Source: Burkholderia lata
GTDB lineage: Bacteria; Pseudomonadota; Gammaproteobacteria; Burkholderiales; Burkholderiaceae
Assembly (NCBI RefSeq): GCF_902499335.1
Contig: NZ_CABVQK010000010.1
Location: 62,001-126,000 of the forward strand
Reading direction: 5' to 3'
DNA: 64,000 nt
Shown piece by piece: positions 25,516 through 33,749 of the stretch. Below the pieces are notes generated by a model. It ran no database searches and was not told the origin of the DNA. It saw only the letters and a program-made list of their open reading frames with translations. The position numbers and the translations under genes are program-made. Position 1 is the first letter of the stretch. The number at the start of each line of letters is the position of its first letter.

Positions 25516-26364
25516 TCAATCCTTCGCGCCGTCGTCGATCCGGCGGCGCGTGATCGCCTCCTTCGCGCGGCCGACCCGTTCCATCAGCGCGGGGCCGCGC
25601 GACAGCGCGACACCGACCGCGAGGATGTCGCCGATCGCGAGATGCGACATCCGCGACGTCATCGGCGAGAACACGTCCGTTTCCTCCGCAACGTTCGACG
25701 CGAGACTCACCGTCGCGAGCTTCGCGAGCGGCGAATGGCTCTGCGTGATCGCGACGACTTTCGCGCCGCATGCGAGCGCGGAGCGCGCGGCATCGACGAT
25801 GTCGCGCGTGCGGCCGGTGTTCGAGATCGCGACGACGACGTCATGCGGGCCGAGCAGCGCCGACGACATCGAGAACGTGTGCGGATCCGAATACGCGACG
25901 CTCGGCACGCCGAGCCGGAAGAACTTGTGCTGGATGTCCTGCGCGGCGATGCCGGAGCCGCCGGCGCCGTAGAACTCGATCCGCGATGCATTCGACAGCA
26001 GCGCGATCGCATCGGCGACGCTGCCCGCGGACAGACTGTTGCGCACCTCGATCAGCGCGCCGATCGTGCGGTCGAACACCTTGCCGATGATGCCGGGCGC
26101 CGGTTCGTCGGGCTCGACGTCGCGATAGACGGACGACACGCCCGGCGCGACGCTCTGCGCGAGCCGGATCTTGAATTCGCGAAAGCCGCTGCAGCCGAGC
26201 GCCTGGCAGAAGCGGGCGATCGTCGGCTGGCTGACGCCCGCGCGGGTCGACAGCTCGGTCATCGCGAGGTCGAGCACCTCGCGCGGCGCGGCGAGAATGT
26301 AGTCGGCGAGCTTGCGCTCGGACGGGCGCAACTCGGCGCGGATCGCTTCAATGCGGGGCAGCAT
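25516..26364 (-). CDS. hexR: RpiR-family regulator, HexR-like
   Basis: A 282-residue regulator: an N-terminal RpiR helix-turn-helix (LSTRAGVSQPTIARFCQALG, about residues 39-58) and a C-terminal SIS sugar-phosphate domain (EFYGAGGSGIAAQDIQ, then VVVAISNTGRTRDIV). HexR represses Entner-Doudoroff genes and releases DNA when it binds 2-keto-3-deoxy-6-phosphogluconate. Divergence from edd-eda and two palindromes in the intergenic region support this role. Burkholderia also often carries an RpiR domain fused to glucokinase elsewhere, so this may be a second, dedicated edd regulator. Confidence 0.88.
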   Translation of the reverse strand: MLPRIEAIRAELRPSERKLADYILAAPREVLDLAMTELSTRAGVSQPTIARFCQALGCSGFREFKIRLAQSVAPGVSSVYRDVEPDEPAPGIIGKVFDRTIGALIEVRNSLSAGSVADAIALLSNASRIEFYGAGGSGIAAQDIQHKFFRLGVPSVAYSDPHTFSMSSALLGPHDVVVAISNTGRTRDIVDAARSALACGAKVVAITQSHSPLAKLATVSLASNVAEETDVFSPMTSRMSHLAIGDILAVGVALSRGPALMERVGRAKEAITRRRIDDGAKD

Positions 26365-26414
26365 GGGACGGCACGTGGAAATCGGGTTCGGATGAGCGAG
26401 TGTATCGCAATCGA

Positions 26415-26432
26415 ATTGTAGAAAATCTACAA
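26415..26432 (-). promoter_or_regulatory. HexR-type operator at hexR
   Basis: TTGTAGA-AAA-TCTACAA (26416-26432) is a perfect 7-3-7 palindrome matching the TTGT...ACAA form known for HexR sites. On the minus strand it includes TACAAT (26415-26420), a possible -10 box for hexR, so it fits autoregulation. It lies 51 bases upstream of the hexR start. Confidence 0.65.
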
Positions 26433-26539
26433 GAAAATGCTAGCGCCGGCGTGGTGCATTCGATGGAGTTGATTAGGGTTTTCACTAGGTATCGCCTTAC
26501 TGGTAGCGGGAATAAGGGTTGCGGGTCGATGAATCTGCA

Positions 26540-26568
26540 TTGCATGCATGTAGTTTTTCTACTAGACT
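26540..26568 (+). promoter_or_regulatory. edd promoter with embedded HexR-type site
   Basis: TTGCAT (26540-26545) and TAGACT (26563-26568) are spaced by exactly 17 bases. The spacer carries TGTAG-TTTTT-CTACT (26549-26563), a palindrome with one mismatched end that resembles the hexR-side box. A repressor here would occlude RNA polymerase. Confidence 0.6.
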
Positions 26569-26646
26569 GACTTCGTTCTGTCGACGCGTTCGACCGTCCC
26601 CACGATTCCAACCGCCGGTGTCGGCCGGCATACAGGAGCGCCCAGC

Positions 26647-28503
26647 ATGACGTCGCTGCACCCCACTCTGGCGAAGGTCACCGAACGCGTGATCGCCCGC
26701 AGCCAATCGACCCGTTCCGCCTATCTGCAGCGCATCGACGGCGCGCAGGGCAAGTTCCCGGCACGCGGCGCGCTGTCGTGCGCGAACCTCGCGCACGGCT
26801 TCGCGGGCCTCGAGGGCAGCGACAAGTTCTCGATCAAGGCGATCCGCGAGCCGAACATCGGCATCGTGTCCTCGTACAACGAGATGCTGTCCGCGCATGC
26901 GCCGTACAAGGATTTCCCCGAGATCATCAAGGCAGCCGCACGCGAGAACGGCGGTGTCGCGCAGTTCGCGGGCGGCGTGCCGGCGATGTGCGACGGCGTC
27001 ACGCAGGGCAACCCGGGGATGGAGCTGTCGCTGTTCTCGCGCGAGGCGATCGCGATGGGTACGGCGATCGCGCTCACGCACAACATGTTCGACGCGGCGC
27101 TCTGCCTCGGCATCTGCGACAAGATCGTGCCGGGCCTGTTGATCGGCGCGTTGCAGTTCGGCCACCTGCCGACGATCTTCGTGCCGGCCGGCCCGATGAC
27201 GAGCGGCCTGTCGAACGACGACAAGGCGAAGATCCGCCAGCAGTTCGCGACCGGCCAGGTCGGCCGCGACGCGCTGCTCGAAGCCGAATCGGCCGCGTAT
27301 CACGGCCACGGCACCTGCACGTTCTACGGCACCGCGAACAGTAACCAGATGCTGATGGAGCTGATGGGGCTGCACCTGCCGGGCTCGGCATTCGTTCATC
27401 CGCACACGCCGCTGCGCACCGCGCTCACCGCCGAGGCTGCGCGCCGCGTGCTCGACCTGACCGTCGAGCGCGGCCATTACACGCCGATCGGCCATGTGAT
27501 CGACGAGAAGGCGATCGTCAACGGGATCGTCGCGCTGCTCGCGACGGGCGGCTCGACCAACCACACGCTGCACCTCGTCGCGATCGCCCGCGCGGCCGGC
27601 ATCCTGATCGACTGGAACGACTTCGACGAACTGTCTGCCGTCGTGCCGCTGCTCGCGAAGATCTACCCGAACGGCAAGGCCGACGTGAACCACTTCCACG
27701 CGGCGGGCGGGGTTGCCTTCCTGGTACGCAACCTGCTCGAAGGCGGGCTGCTGCACGAGGACGTGACGACGGTCGCCGGCCGTGGCCTGTCGCACTACAC
27801 GAAGGAGCCGAAGCTGATCGACGGCAAGCTCACGTGGGTCGACGGCGCGGCCGAGAGCCACGACACGAAGGTGCTGCGCGGCATCCGCGAGCCGTTCCAG
27901 CCGGACGGCGGCCTGCGCCTGATGCAAGGCCGCCTCGGCCGCGGCGTGATCAAGATTTCGGCGGTCGCGCCCGAGCACCGCAAGGTGACGGCGCCCGCGA
28001 TCGTGTTCGACTCGCAGGAAGCCGTGCAGGAAGCGTTCGATCGCGGCGAGCTGAAGCGCGATTTCGTCGCGGTGGTGCGCTTCCAGGGCGCGCGTGCGAA
28101 CGGGATGCCCGAGCTGCACCGTTTGACGCCGCTGCTCGGCGTGCTGCAGGATCAGGGCTTCCATGTCGCGCTCGTCACCGACGGCCGCATGTCGGGCGCG
28201 TCGGGCAAGGTGCCGGCCGTGATCCACGTGTCGCCGGAGGCGCTGCTGGCCGGCCCGCTCGGCAAGGTGAAGACGGGCGATACGCTCGTGATCGACGCGG
28301 AAGCCGGCGTGCTCGACATCGAGGTCGACGCCGCCGAGTGGCAGGCGCGTCCGGTCGCGCAGCCGCTGCACCAGGCCGAGAACGAAGTCGGTTTCGGGCG
28401 TGAACTGTTCGGCGTGTTCCGCGCGGCCGCCGCGCCGGCCGAGCAGGGCGCATCGGTTTTCGGCACGCTGGTCGGCGAAACGGCCGCCCACGTCGCCGCA
28501 TGA
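26647..28503 (+). CDS. edd: 6-phosphogluconate dehydratase
   Basis: First committed Entner-Doudoroff step: 6-phosphogluconate to 2-keto-3-deoxy-6-phosphogluconate, using an iron-sulfur cluster. The 618-residue protein belongs to the IlvD/Edd family. Cluster-type cysteines lie in AMCDGVTQGNPGMELS (near residue 118) and GHGTCTFYGTANSNQ (near 225), and the DGRMSGASGKVPA signature lies near residue 515. The start at 26647 follows CAGGAG. eda follows after 19 bases and gntP/gntK after that, forming one gluconate-use operon under the HexR-like protein. Confidence 0.97.
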   Translation: MTSLHPTLAKVTERVIARSQSTRSAYLQRIDGAQGKFPARGALSCANLAHGFAGLEGSDKFSIKAIREPNIGIVSSYNEMLSAHAPYKDFPEIIKAAARENGGVAQFAGGVPAMCDGVTQGNPGMELSLFSREAIAMGTAIALTHNMFDAALCLGICDKIVPGLLIGALQFGHLPTIFVPAGPMTSGLSNDDKAKIRQQFATGQVGRDALLEAESAAYHGHGTCTFYGTANSNQMLMELMGLHLPGSAFVHPHTPLRTALTAEAARRVLDLTVERGHYTPIGHVIDEKAIVNGIVALLATGGSTNHTLHLVAIARAAGILIDWNDFDELSAVVPLLAKIYPNGKADVNHFHAAGGVAFLVRNLLEGGLLHEDVTTVAGRGLSHYTKEPKLIDGKLTWVDGAAESHDTKVLRGIREPFQPDGGLRLMQGRLGRGVIKISAVAPEHRKVTAPAIVFDSQEAVQEAFDRGELKRDFVAVVRFQGARANGMPELHRLTPLLGVLQDQGFHVALVTDGRMSGASGKVPAVIHVSPEALLAGPLGKVKTGDTLVIDAEAGVLDIEVDAAEWQARPVAQPLHQAENEVGFGRELFGVFRAAAAPAEQGASVFGTLVGETAAHVAA

Positions 28504-28522
28504 ATTTCAAGGAGCCAATTCA

Positions 28523-29149
28523 ATGAAGACGATTGCTGAAATCGTGAAGCTGGGCCCGGTCATCCCGGTGCTCGCATTCGACTCGGTCGAGCAGGGCGAA
28601 CACGTGTCGCGTGCACTGCACGCCGGCGGCATGAAGGTGCTCGAGATCACGCTGCGCACGCCGGCCGGCCTGGAAGCGATCCAGCGCGCCAGCCAGCTCG
28701 CGGACGACATCGTCGTCGGCGTCGGCACGATCACGAAGCCCGAGCATTGCGAGCAGGCGAAGCGCGCGGGCGCGAAGTTCGGCGTGTCGCCGGGCCTGAC
28801 GAAAGAGCTGCACCTCGCGTCGCTCGACGCGGGCCTGCCGCTGCTGCCGGGCGTGATGACGCCGAGCGACATCATCCAGGCGCTCGAATTCGGCTACGAG
28901 ATCGTGAAGTTCTTCCCCGCGCAGCAGGCGGGCGGCGTGCCGATGCTGCAGGCGTTCCACGGCCCGTTCCCGGCGCTGAAGTTCTGCCCGACCGGCGGCA
29001 TCACGGTCGAGACCGCGCCGAACTTCCTGAAGCTGCCGAACGTCGTGTGCGTCGGCGGTTCGTGGCTCACGCCGAAAGCCGCGCTCGCCGCGCAGGACTG
29101 GGCCGAAGTCACACGCCTCGCGCAAGCCGCGAGCCAGCTCCCCCGTTAA
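28523..29149 (+). CDS. eda: 2-dehydro-3-deoxy-phosphogluconate aldolase
   Basis: Cleaves 2-keto-3-deoxy-6-phosphogluconate to pyruvate and glyceraldehyde-3-phosphate. The 208-residue (beta/alpha)8 protein has the catalytic Glu in VLEITLRTPAG (near residue 45), Arg/Thr phosphate contacts and the Schiff-base Lys in YEIVKFFPAQQAGG (near residue 130). The ATG at 28523 follows AAGGAG; the frame is open into the end of edd. A terminator-like hairpin follows, so gntP expression downstream may be partly uncoupled. Confidence 0.97.
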   Translation: MKTIAEIVKLGPVIPVLAFDSVEQGEHVSRALHAGGMKVLEITLRTPAGLEAIQRASQLADDIVVGVGTITKPEHCEQAKRAGAKFGVSPGLTKELHLASLDAGLPLLPGVMTPSDIIQALEFGYEIVKFFPAQQAGGVPMLQAFHGPFPALKFCPTGGITVETAPNFLKLPNVVCVGGSWLTPKAALAAQDWAEVTRLAQAASQLPR

Positions 29150-29172
29150 GACTTGTACGAAATGACAGTTTG

Positions 29173-29217
29173 ACCCTCGGAAAGCGAGCCTTAGTGCTTG
29201 TTTTACCGAGGGTTTTT
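29173..29217 (+). terminator. Intrinsic terminator after eda
   Basis: ACCCTCGG (29173-29180) pairs with CCGAGGGT (29206-29213), with an inner AAGC/GCTT helix in the loop, followed by TTTTT. It separates edd-eda from gntP-gntK. Confidence 0.75.
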
Positions 29218-29220
29218 GCT

Positions 29221-29238
29221 GATGGAACCGGTTCTATC
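29221..29238. promoter_or_regulatory. LacI/GntR-type palindrome upstream of gntP
   Basis: GAACCGGTTC (29225-29234) is a perfect palindrome that extends to GAT...ATC at 29221-29238 with a single mismatched pair. The centre ACCGGT and overall form resemble the operator of the LacI-family gluconate repressor GntR. It lies 130 bases upstream of gntP. No LacI-family gene is in the window. Confidence 0.5.
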
Positions 29239-29368
29239 CGCGAGCCGCAAAGATAAGTAAAATTCAGCGTCCTGACGGGGTGGGTACCCCCCGTGTTTCG
29301 GAGACCTGCATAGCCGGGCATACTCGCAACAACTCGCCCGGTTCGAACAATTCTAGGAGGAGTGCCAC

Positions 29369-30730
29369 ATGGGGGCTGTCCAAGGCAGCATGCTGCTCGT
29401 ATTCACGCTGATCGCGATTGCCGCGCTGATCCTGATGATCGCGCGCTACAAGATCTACCCGTTCCTGGTGCTGATCATCGTTTCGCTCGGCTTGGGCCTT
29501 GTCGTCGGCATGCCGATGGACAAGATCGTCAAGTCGTTCGAGACGGGCACCGGCGGCACGCTCGGCCACATCGCGATCGTCGTCGGCCTCGGCACGATGC
29601 TCGGCAAGATGATGGCCGAATCGGGCGGCGCCGAACGGATCGCGACCACGCTGATCGACTGGTTCGGTGAAAAGAACATCCACTGGGCGATGATGTTCGT
29701 CGCGATCATCGTCGGCCTGCCGGTGTTCTTCGAAGTCGGCTTCGTGCTGCTGATCCCGATCGCGTTCAACGTCGCGAAGCGCACCGGCAAGTCGCTGCTC
29801 GTCGTCGGCCTGCCGATGGTGGCCGGCCTGTCCGTCGTGCACGGCCTGATCCCGCCGCACCCGGCCGCGCTGCTGGCCGTTCAGCAATACGGCGCCGATA
29901 TCGGCAAGACGATCGCGTTTGGCCTGATCGTCGGCGTGCCGACCGCGATCATCGCGGGTCCGCTGTTCGCGCTGACGATCTCGAAGTTCGTGAAGCTGCC
30001 GGAAAACAACCCGCTCGCCGCGCAGTTCGTCGATACGCACACGGATGGCCGCAAGCGTGAACTGCCGAGCTTCGGCATCACGCTGTTCACGATCCTGCTG
30101 CCCGTCGTGCTGATGCTCGTCGGCAGCTGGGCCGATCTGCTGTTCACGCCGAAGTCGCTGCCGAACAACCTGCTGCGCTTCGCCGGCAACTCGGACGTCG
30201 CGCTGCTGATCGCCGTGCTCGTGAGCTTCTTCACGTTCGGCAAGCTGCAGGGCTTCAACCGCGACCAGATCCAGAAGTTCTGCAGCGAGTGCCTGGCACC
30301 GATCGCCGGCATCACGCTGATCGTCGGCGCGGGCGGCGGCTTCGGCGGCGTCCTGCGCGACAGCGGGATCTCGCAGCAGATCGTCGAGACCGCGAAGCAC
30401 GCGCACCTGTCGCCGCTGCTGCTCGGTTGGTTCGTTGCGGCGCTGATGCGTCTAGCGACGGGTTCGGCCACGGTCGCGATGACGACGGCCTGCGGCATCG
30501 TCGCACCGATCGCGGCGGCGTCCGGCGCGGCGGTCAGCCCGGAGCTGCTGGTGCTCGCGACGGGCTCGGGCTCGCTGATCTTCTCGCACGTGAACGACGG
30601 CGGCTTCTGGCTGATCAAGGAATACTTCGGGATGACGGTCGGTCAGACGTTCAAGACCTGGTCGTTGCTCGAAACGATCATCTCGGTGCTCGGTCTCGGC
30701 TTTACACTGCTGCTGAGCATGGTTCTGTAA
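29369..30730 (+). CDS. gntP: Gluconate:H+ symporter, GntP family
   Basis: A 453-residue inner membrane permease with about 12-14 hydrophobic segments. It belongs to the GntP/GntT family: IVVGLGTMLGKMMAESGGAE near residue 70, VPTAIIAGPLF, and the late block SGSLIFSHVNDGGFW near residue 405. It brings in gluconate for gntK, just downstream. The ribosome site TAGGAGGAG (29354-29362) is unusually strong. A terminator after eda and a palindrome at 29221-29238 lie between eda and this gene, suggesting that it has its own promoter. Confidence 0.95.
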   Translation: MGAVQGSMLLVFTLIAIAALILMIARYKIYPFLVLIIVSLGLGLVVGMPMDKIVKSFETGTGGTLGHIAIVVGLGTMLGKMMAESGGAERIATTLIDWFGEKNIHWAMMFVAIIVGLPVFFEVGFVLLIPIAFNVAKRTGKSLLVVGLPMVAGLSVVHGLIPPHPAALLAVQQYGADIGKTIAFGLIVGVPTAIIAGPLFALTISKFVKLPENNPLAAQFVDTHTDGRKRELPSFGITLFTILLPVVLMLVGSWADLLFTPKSLPNNLLRFAGNSDVALLIAVLVSFFTFGKLQGFNRDQIQKFCSECLAPIAGITLIVGAGGGFGGVLRDSGISQQIVETAKHAHLSPLLLGWFVAALMRLATGSATVAMTTACGIVAPIAAASGAAVSPELLVLATGSGSLIFSHVNDGGFWLIKEYFGMTVGQTFKTWSLLETIISVLGLGFTLLLSMVL

Positions 30731-30743
30731 CAAGGGGTAGGCA

Positions 30744-31247
30744 ATGATTCTGATCGCAATGGGCGTGTCGGGCGCGGGCAAGTCGCTAATCGGCGAAATG
30801 CTGGCGGAACGCCTGTCGTGCAGCTATACCGATGGCGACGCGTTTCACAGCGCGGCGAACAAGGAAAAGATGCACAACGGCATTCCGCTGACCGACGACG
30901 ACCGCTGGCCGTGGCTGCGCACGATCCGCGCGGCCATCGAGGAAAAGCAGCGTGCCGGTGAGACGGCCGTGTTCACGTGTTCGTCGCTGAAGCGGTCGTA
31001 CCGCGACGTGCTGCGCGGCACCGACACCGACGTGCGGTTCGTGTACCTGAAGGGTTCGTTCGAGATGTTGCACGAGCGCCTGAAGAGCCGCACCGGCCAT
31101 TTCTTCGATCCGTCGCTGCTGAAGAGCCAGCTCGACACGCTCGAGGAACCGGGCCCGGACGAAGCGATCGAGGTCAGCATCGAGCTGACGCCCGAACAGA
31201 TCGTCGATCAGGTCATGCTGAAGATCGGCATCGCGCAGCAGCACTGA
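30744..31247 (+). CDS. gntK: Gluconokinase
   Basis: Phosphorylates gluconate to 6-phosphogluconate with ATP, feeding edd. The 167-residue protein is the thermoresistant GntK type, with the P-loop GVSGAGKS (about residues 8-15), the substrate region DGDAFHSAANKEKM (about 31-44), and CSSLKRSYRDVLR near residue 80. It starts 13 bases after gntP and ends before a strong terminator. Confidence 0.96.
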   Translation: MILIAMGVSGAGKSLIGEMLAERLSCSYTDGDAFHSAANKEKMHNGIPLTDDDRWPWLRTIRAAIEEKQRAGETAVFTCSSLKRSYRDVLRGTDTDVRFVYLKGSFEMLHERLKSRTGHFFDPSLLKSQLDTLEEPGPDEAIEVSIELTPEQIVDQVMLKIGIAQQH

Positions 31248-31271
31248 GCGCGGTTCGCGGCAATCGTCATG

Positions 31272-31300
31272 CAAAAGGCGCCCTTCGGGGCGCCTTTTTC
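31272..31300. terminator. Bidirectional terminator after gntK
   Basis: AAAAGGCGCCC-TTCG-GGGCGCCTTTTT is a long stem with a UUCG-type loop, flanked by A and T runs. It ends gntK on the plus strand and could also serve the tetR-family gene on the minus strand. Confidence 0.85.
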
Positions 31301-31327
31301 GTTGACGGCCCGTGAGCCGCGGGCGGG

Positions 31328-31975
31328 TCAGGCCGCGGGCGCCTGCTTCGCGATGCCGTCGAGCAGCACGTCGAGCATCGTGTCGTGCACGGCTGCCGGA
31401 TCGAGCTGGGCATAGAGCGGGGCGGCCGCCTTGACGAGCGGATGCGCGGCGTCGGACAGCGCTTCCATTTCCGCGAGCTCGACGTCGTTCGCGGCGCGCG
31501 TGAGGCCGCCGGCCTCGGCCGCGGCAAGCCCGATCACGCTCGCATACCAGCCGACGCACACCGACGGCAGCGCCGCGCGCGGGATGCCGGCGTCGGCCAG
31601 CGCGCGATGCACGGCCTCGATGTGCGCGAGATCGGCCGGCCCCGTACTCATGTGCCGCTGCAGCAGCGCGAACGCGGCCGGGTAGCGCAGCGCGAGCGCG
31701 CGGTACTGGCGCGCGAGGTCGCGCAGCCGTTCGCGCCACGGCAGCGCGGCGTCGACCGGCACGAGCGAGCGCGACAGCGCGTTCGCGATCGCGCGGCTCA
31801 GGCCTTCCTTCGACTTGAAGTGATACAGCACGCTCATCGGGTCGCAGCCGACCGACTGCGCGAGCTTGCGCACGCTGAACGCGGCTTCGCCGACGTCTTC
31901 GAGCAACGCGAGCGCGGCCGCGACGATCGCGTCCTTGTCGAGGCCGCGCGGGCCCTGGGCGGGTTTGTCTTTCAT
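31328..31975 (-). CDS. TetR/AcrR-family regulator
   Basis: A 215-residue repressor: N-terminal helix-turn-helix (VRKLAQSVGCDPMSVLYHF, about residues 40-58) and a helical ligand-binding domain with a TetR_C-like pattern. It is divergent from an FAD-dependent oxidase. A 21-bp perfect palindrome and a second imperfect copy (32027-32064) lie between them and are its probable operators. Ligand unknown; an amine or amino-acid derivative used by the oxidase is a reasonable guess. Confidence 0.88.
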   Translation of the reverse strand: MKDKPAQGPRGLDKDAIVAAALALLEDVGEAAFSVRKLAQSVGCDPMSVLYHFKSKEGLSRAIANALSRSLVPVDAALPWRERLRDLARQYRALALRYPAAFALLQRHMSTGPADLAHIEAVHRALADAGIPRAALPSVCVGWYASVIGLAAAEAGGLTRAANDVELAEMEALSDAAHPLVKAAAPLYAQLDPAAVHDTMLDVLLDGIAKQAPAA

Positions 31976-32015
31976 CGATGCGGGCTGACGGGCCGGTGCG
32001 GCACCGGCTGTAAAC

Positions 32016-32064
32016 TTGACGAAAGTTAATTCTACACTGTAGAATTATTTCTGCGGTGTAGAAA
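32016..32064. promoter_or_regulatory. Divergent promoter with tandem TetR-type palindromes
   Basis: On the plus strand TTGACG (32016-32021) and TAGAAT (32040-32045) are spaced by 18 bases. A perfect 10-1-10 palindrome (32027-32047; core TTCTACA-C-TGTAGAA) covers the spacer and -10 box. A second copy, TTCTGCG-G-TGTAGAA at 32049-32063, has two mismatches. On the minus strand TAGAAT (32029-32034 reversed) could serve the tetR gene. Confidence 0.65.
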
Positions 32065-32251
32065 TTGGGTGTCCCGGCACCTCTCAATACGTGCTTTCGC
32101 ACAGTCCGGGATCGAGGCGGCACGAGCGTGCCCGCCGTCAACACGGGCCATCGCGCCCTTTATCTCGTTGACACCCATGTGGAACCGGCTGCCCCACCCG
32201 CGAAGCCAGAAGGCTCTTCGACAGGCGGCCCAAGACCATGCAAGTGCAATC

Positions 32252-33673
32252 ATGACTTTCAATCATCAAACCCTGATCCAGGGCGAATCGCGTTTCGAAC
32301 AAACGCAACTGAACATCGAAAAAGACAACTGGAACTGGTGCGACCCGGCCCGCTACGACGGCGAGCGCCCGGCGAACTGGTACGAGGCGTCGCTGTCGCG
32401 CCACGCGAACGGCGCGCCGCTCGCGCACGATGCCGTATGCGACGTGCTCGTGATCGGCGCGGGCCTGCTCGGCGCGTCGGCCGCGCTGCATCTCGCGGAA
32501 GCGGGCGTCGATACCATCCTCGTCGACAAGCACCACGTCGGCTCGGCCGCATCGGGCCGCAACGGCGGGCAGCTCACGCCCGGCCTCGCGCGCTGGGAAG
32601 CCGCCGACATGATCGACCACCTGTCGCACGACGACGCGAAGCAGCTGTGGCGCTTTGCATCGGCCGAATCGATGGACCTGATCGACGCGATCGGCGCACG
32701 TTACGCGCTCGAGCTCGACCGCAAGCGCGGCCACATTACGGCCGCGGTCCACCCGGGCCACATGAGCGCGCTGCTCGACGGCGCGGACGCGCGCCGCCAT
32801 CTCGGCGACGCGGGTGTGACGCTCGTCGGCCGCCATCAGCTGCATGACGAATACGTGCGCTCGGGGCTGTACCACGGCGCGGCGATCGACGCGATCGGCG
32901 GGCAGATCCATCCGCTCGCGCTGGTGCGCGGCCTTGTGCACGGCTTCCGGCTGAACGGCGGCGCGCTGTTCGAGGGCACCGAGGTGCTCGAACTCGACGA
33001 GACGCCGGAGGGTGTCGTCGCGACGACGCCGGGCGGCACGATCACCGCGCGCAAGGGTGTCGTGCTGGCGCTGCACAACACGACGTTCCGGCTGCTCGAC
33101 GACGGCGCCGCGACAACCGTGCCGTTCTTTACCTACGTGAGCGTGACGGCGCCGCTCGACGTCGATGTCGCGACACTGATGCCGGCCGGCATGCCCGTGT
33201 ACGACACGCAGTTCCAGATCGACTACTACCGGCCGGTACGCGGTAACCGCCTGCTGTTCGGCGGGCAGGGCACCGGCACGTGTTGGGCGCAGCCGGACGT
33301 GAACGCGTACCTGCTGACGCGGCTGAACACGGTGTTCCCGCAGGTCGACGGCCAGTTCGCGCTCGACTACTGCTGGAGTGGCGTGAGCGACTTCACGCTG
33401 AACGGCGCGACGGACAGCCGCAAGACCGACGGCCGCGTGCCGATGTACATGGTGCAGGGCTGGAGCGGCCACGGCGTCGCGCAGACGGTGCGGATCGGCA
33501 AGGCGATCTGCGACGATTTCGTCGGTCGCAACGACGATTTCTCGATGCTGACCGGGATCGATCACCGTGCGATTCCGCTCGGCCGCCAGTTGTCGCCGAT
33601 CGCGATTCCCGCCGCGAAGGCTGCGATGAGCGTGATGAGCGCGCTTAACCCGGGGCGGATGATCTCGTTCTGA
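32252..33673 (+). CDS. FAD-dependent oxidoreductase, gamma-glutamylputrescine oxidase-like
   Basis: A 473-residue DAO-family flavoprotein. The FAD motif VIGAGLLGASAALHLAEAG lies near residues 67-85, followed by SAASGRNGGQ (near 106-115), a hallmark of PuuB-type oxidases and relatives; the C-terminal flavin-contact block is GWSGHGVAQTVRIGK (near 413). PuuB oxidises gamma-glutamyl-putrescine; related enzymes act on N-methyl or other secondary amines, and no puuA/C/D is adjacent, so the substrate is open. The ATG at 32252 is chosen from homologue-like N-terminus; the ribosome site is poor and a ~200-base leader precedes it. Divergent from a TetR gene. Confidence 0.82.
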   Translation: MTFNHQTLIQGESRFEQTQLNIEKDNWNWCDPARYDGERPANWYEASLSRHANGAPLAHDAVCDVLVIGAGLLGASAALHLAEAGVDTILVDKHHVGSAASGRNGGQLTPGLARWEAADMIDHLSHDDAKQLWRFASAESMDLIDAIGARYALELDRKRGHITAAVHPGHMSALLDGADARRHLGDAGVTLVGRHQLHDEYVRSGLYHGAAIDAIGGQIHPLALVRGLVHGFRLNGGALFEGTEVLELDETPEGVVATTPGGTITARKGVVLALHNTTFRLLDDGAATTVPFFTYVSVTAPLDVDVATLMPAGMPVYDTQFQIDYYRPVRGNRLLFGGQGTGTCWAQPDVNAYLLTRLNTVFPQVDGQFALDYCWSGVSDFTLNGATDSRKTDGRVPMYMVQGWSGHGVAQTVRIGKAICDDFVGRNDDFSMLTGIDHRAIPLGRQLSPIAIPAAKAAMSVMSALNPGRMISF

Positions 33674-33691
33674 CCGGCTGCGGCAGGCAAC

Positions 33692-33730
33692 AAAAAAGCC
33701 CGATGCGATTGCTCGCACCGGGCTTTTTTA
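33692..33730. terminator. Bidirectional terminator
   Basis: AAAAAAGCCCG and CGGGCTTTTTT bracket a 15-base loop that can extend the stem. It lies between the convergent oxidase gene and purB and can work on both strands. Confidence 0.85.
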
Positions 33731-33749
33731 CATGCGAAAACGGCGGCGC

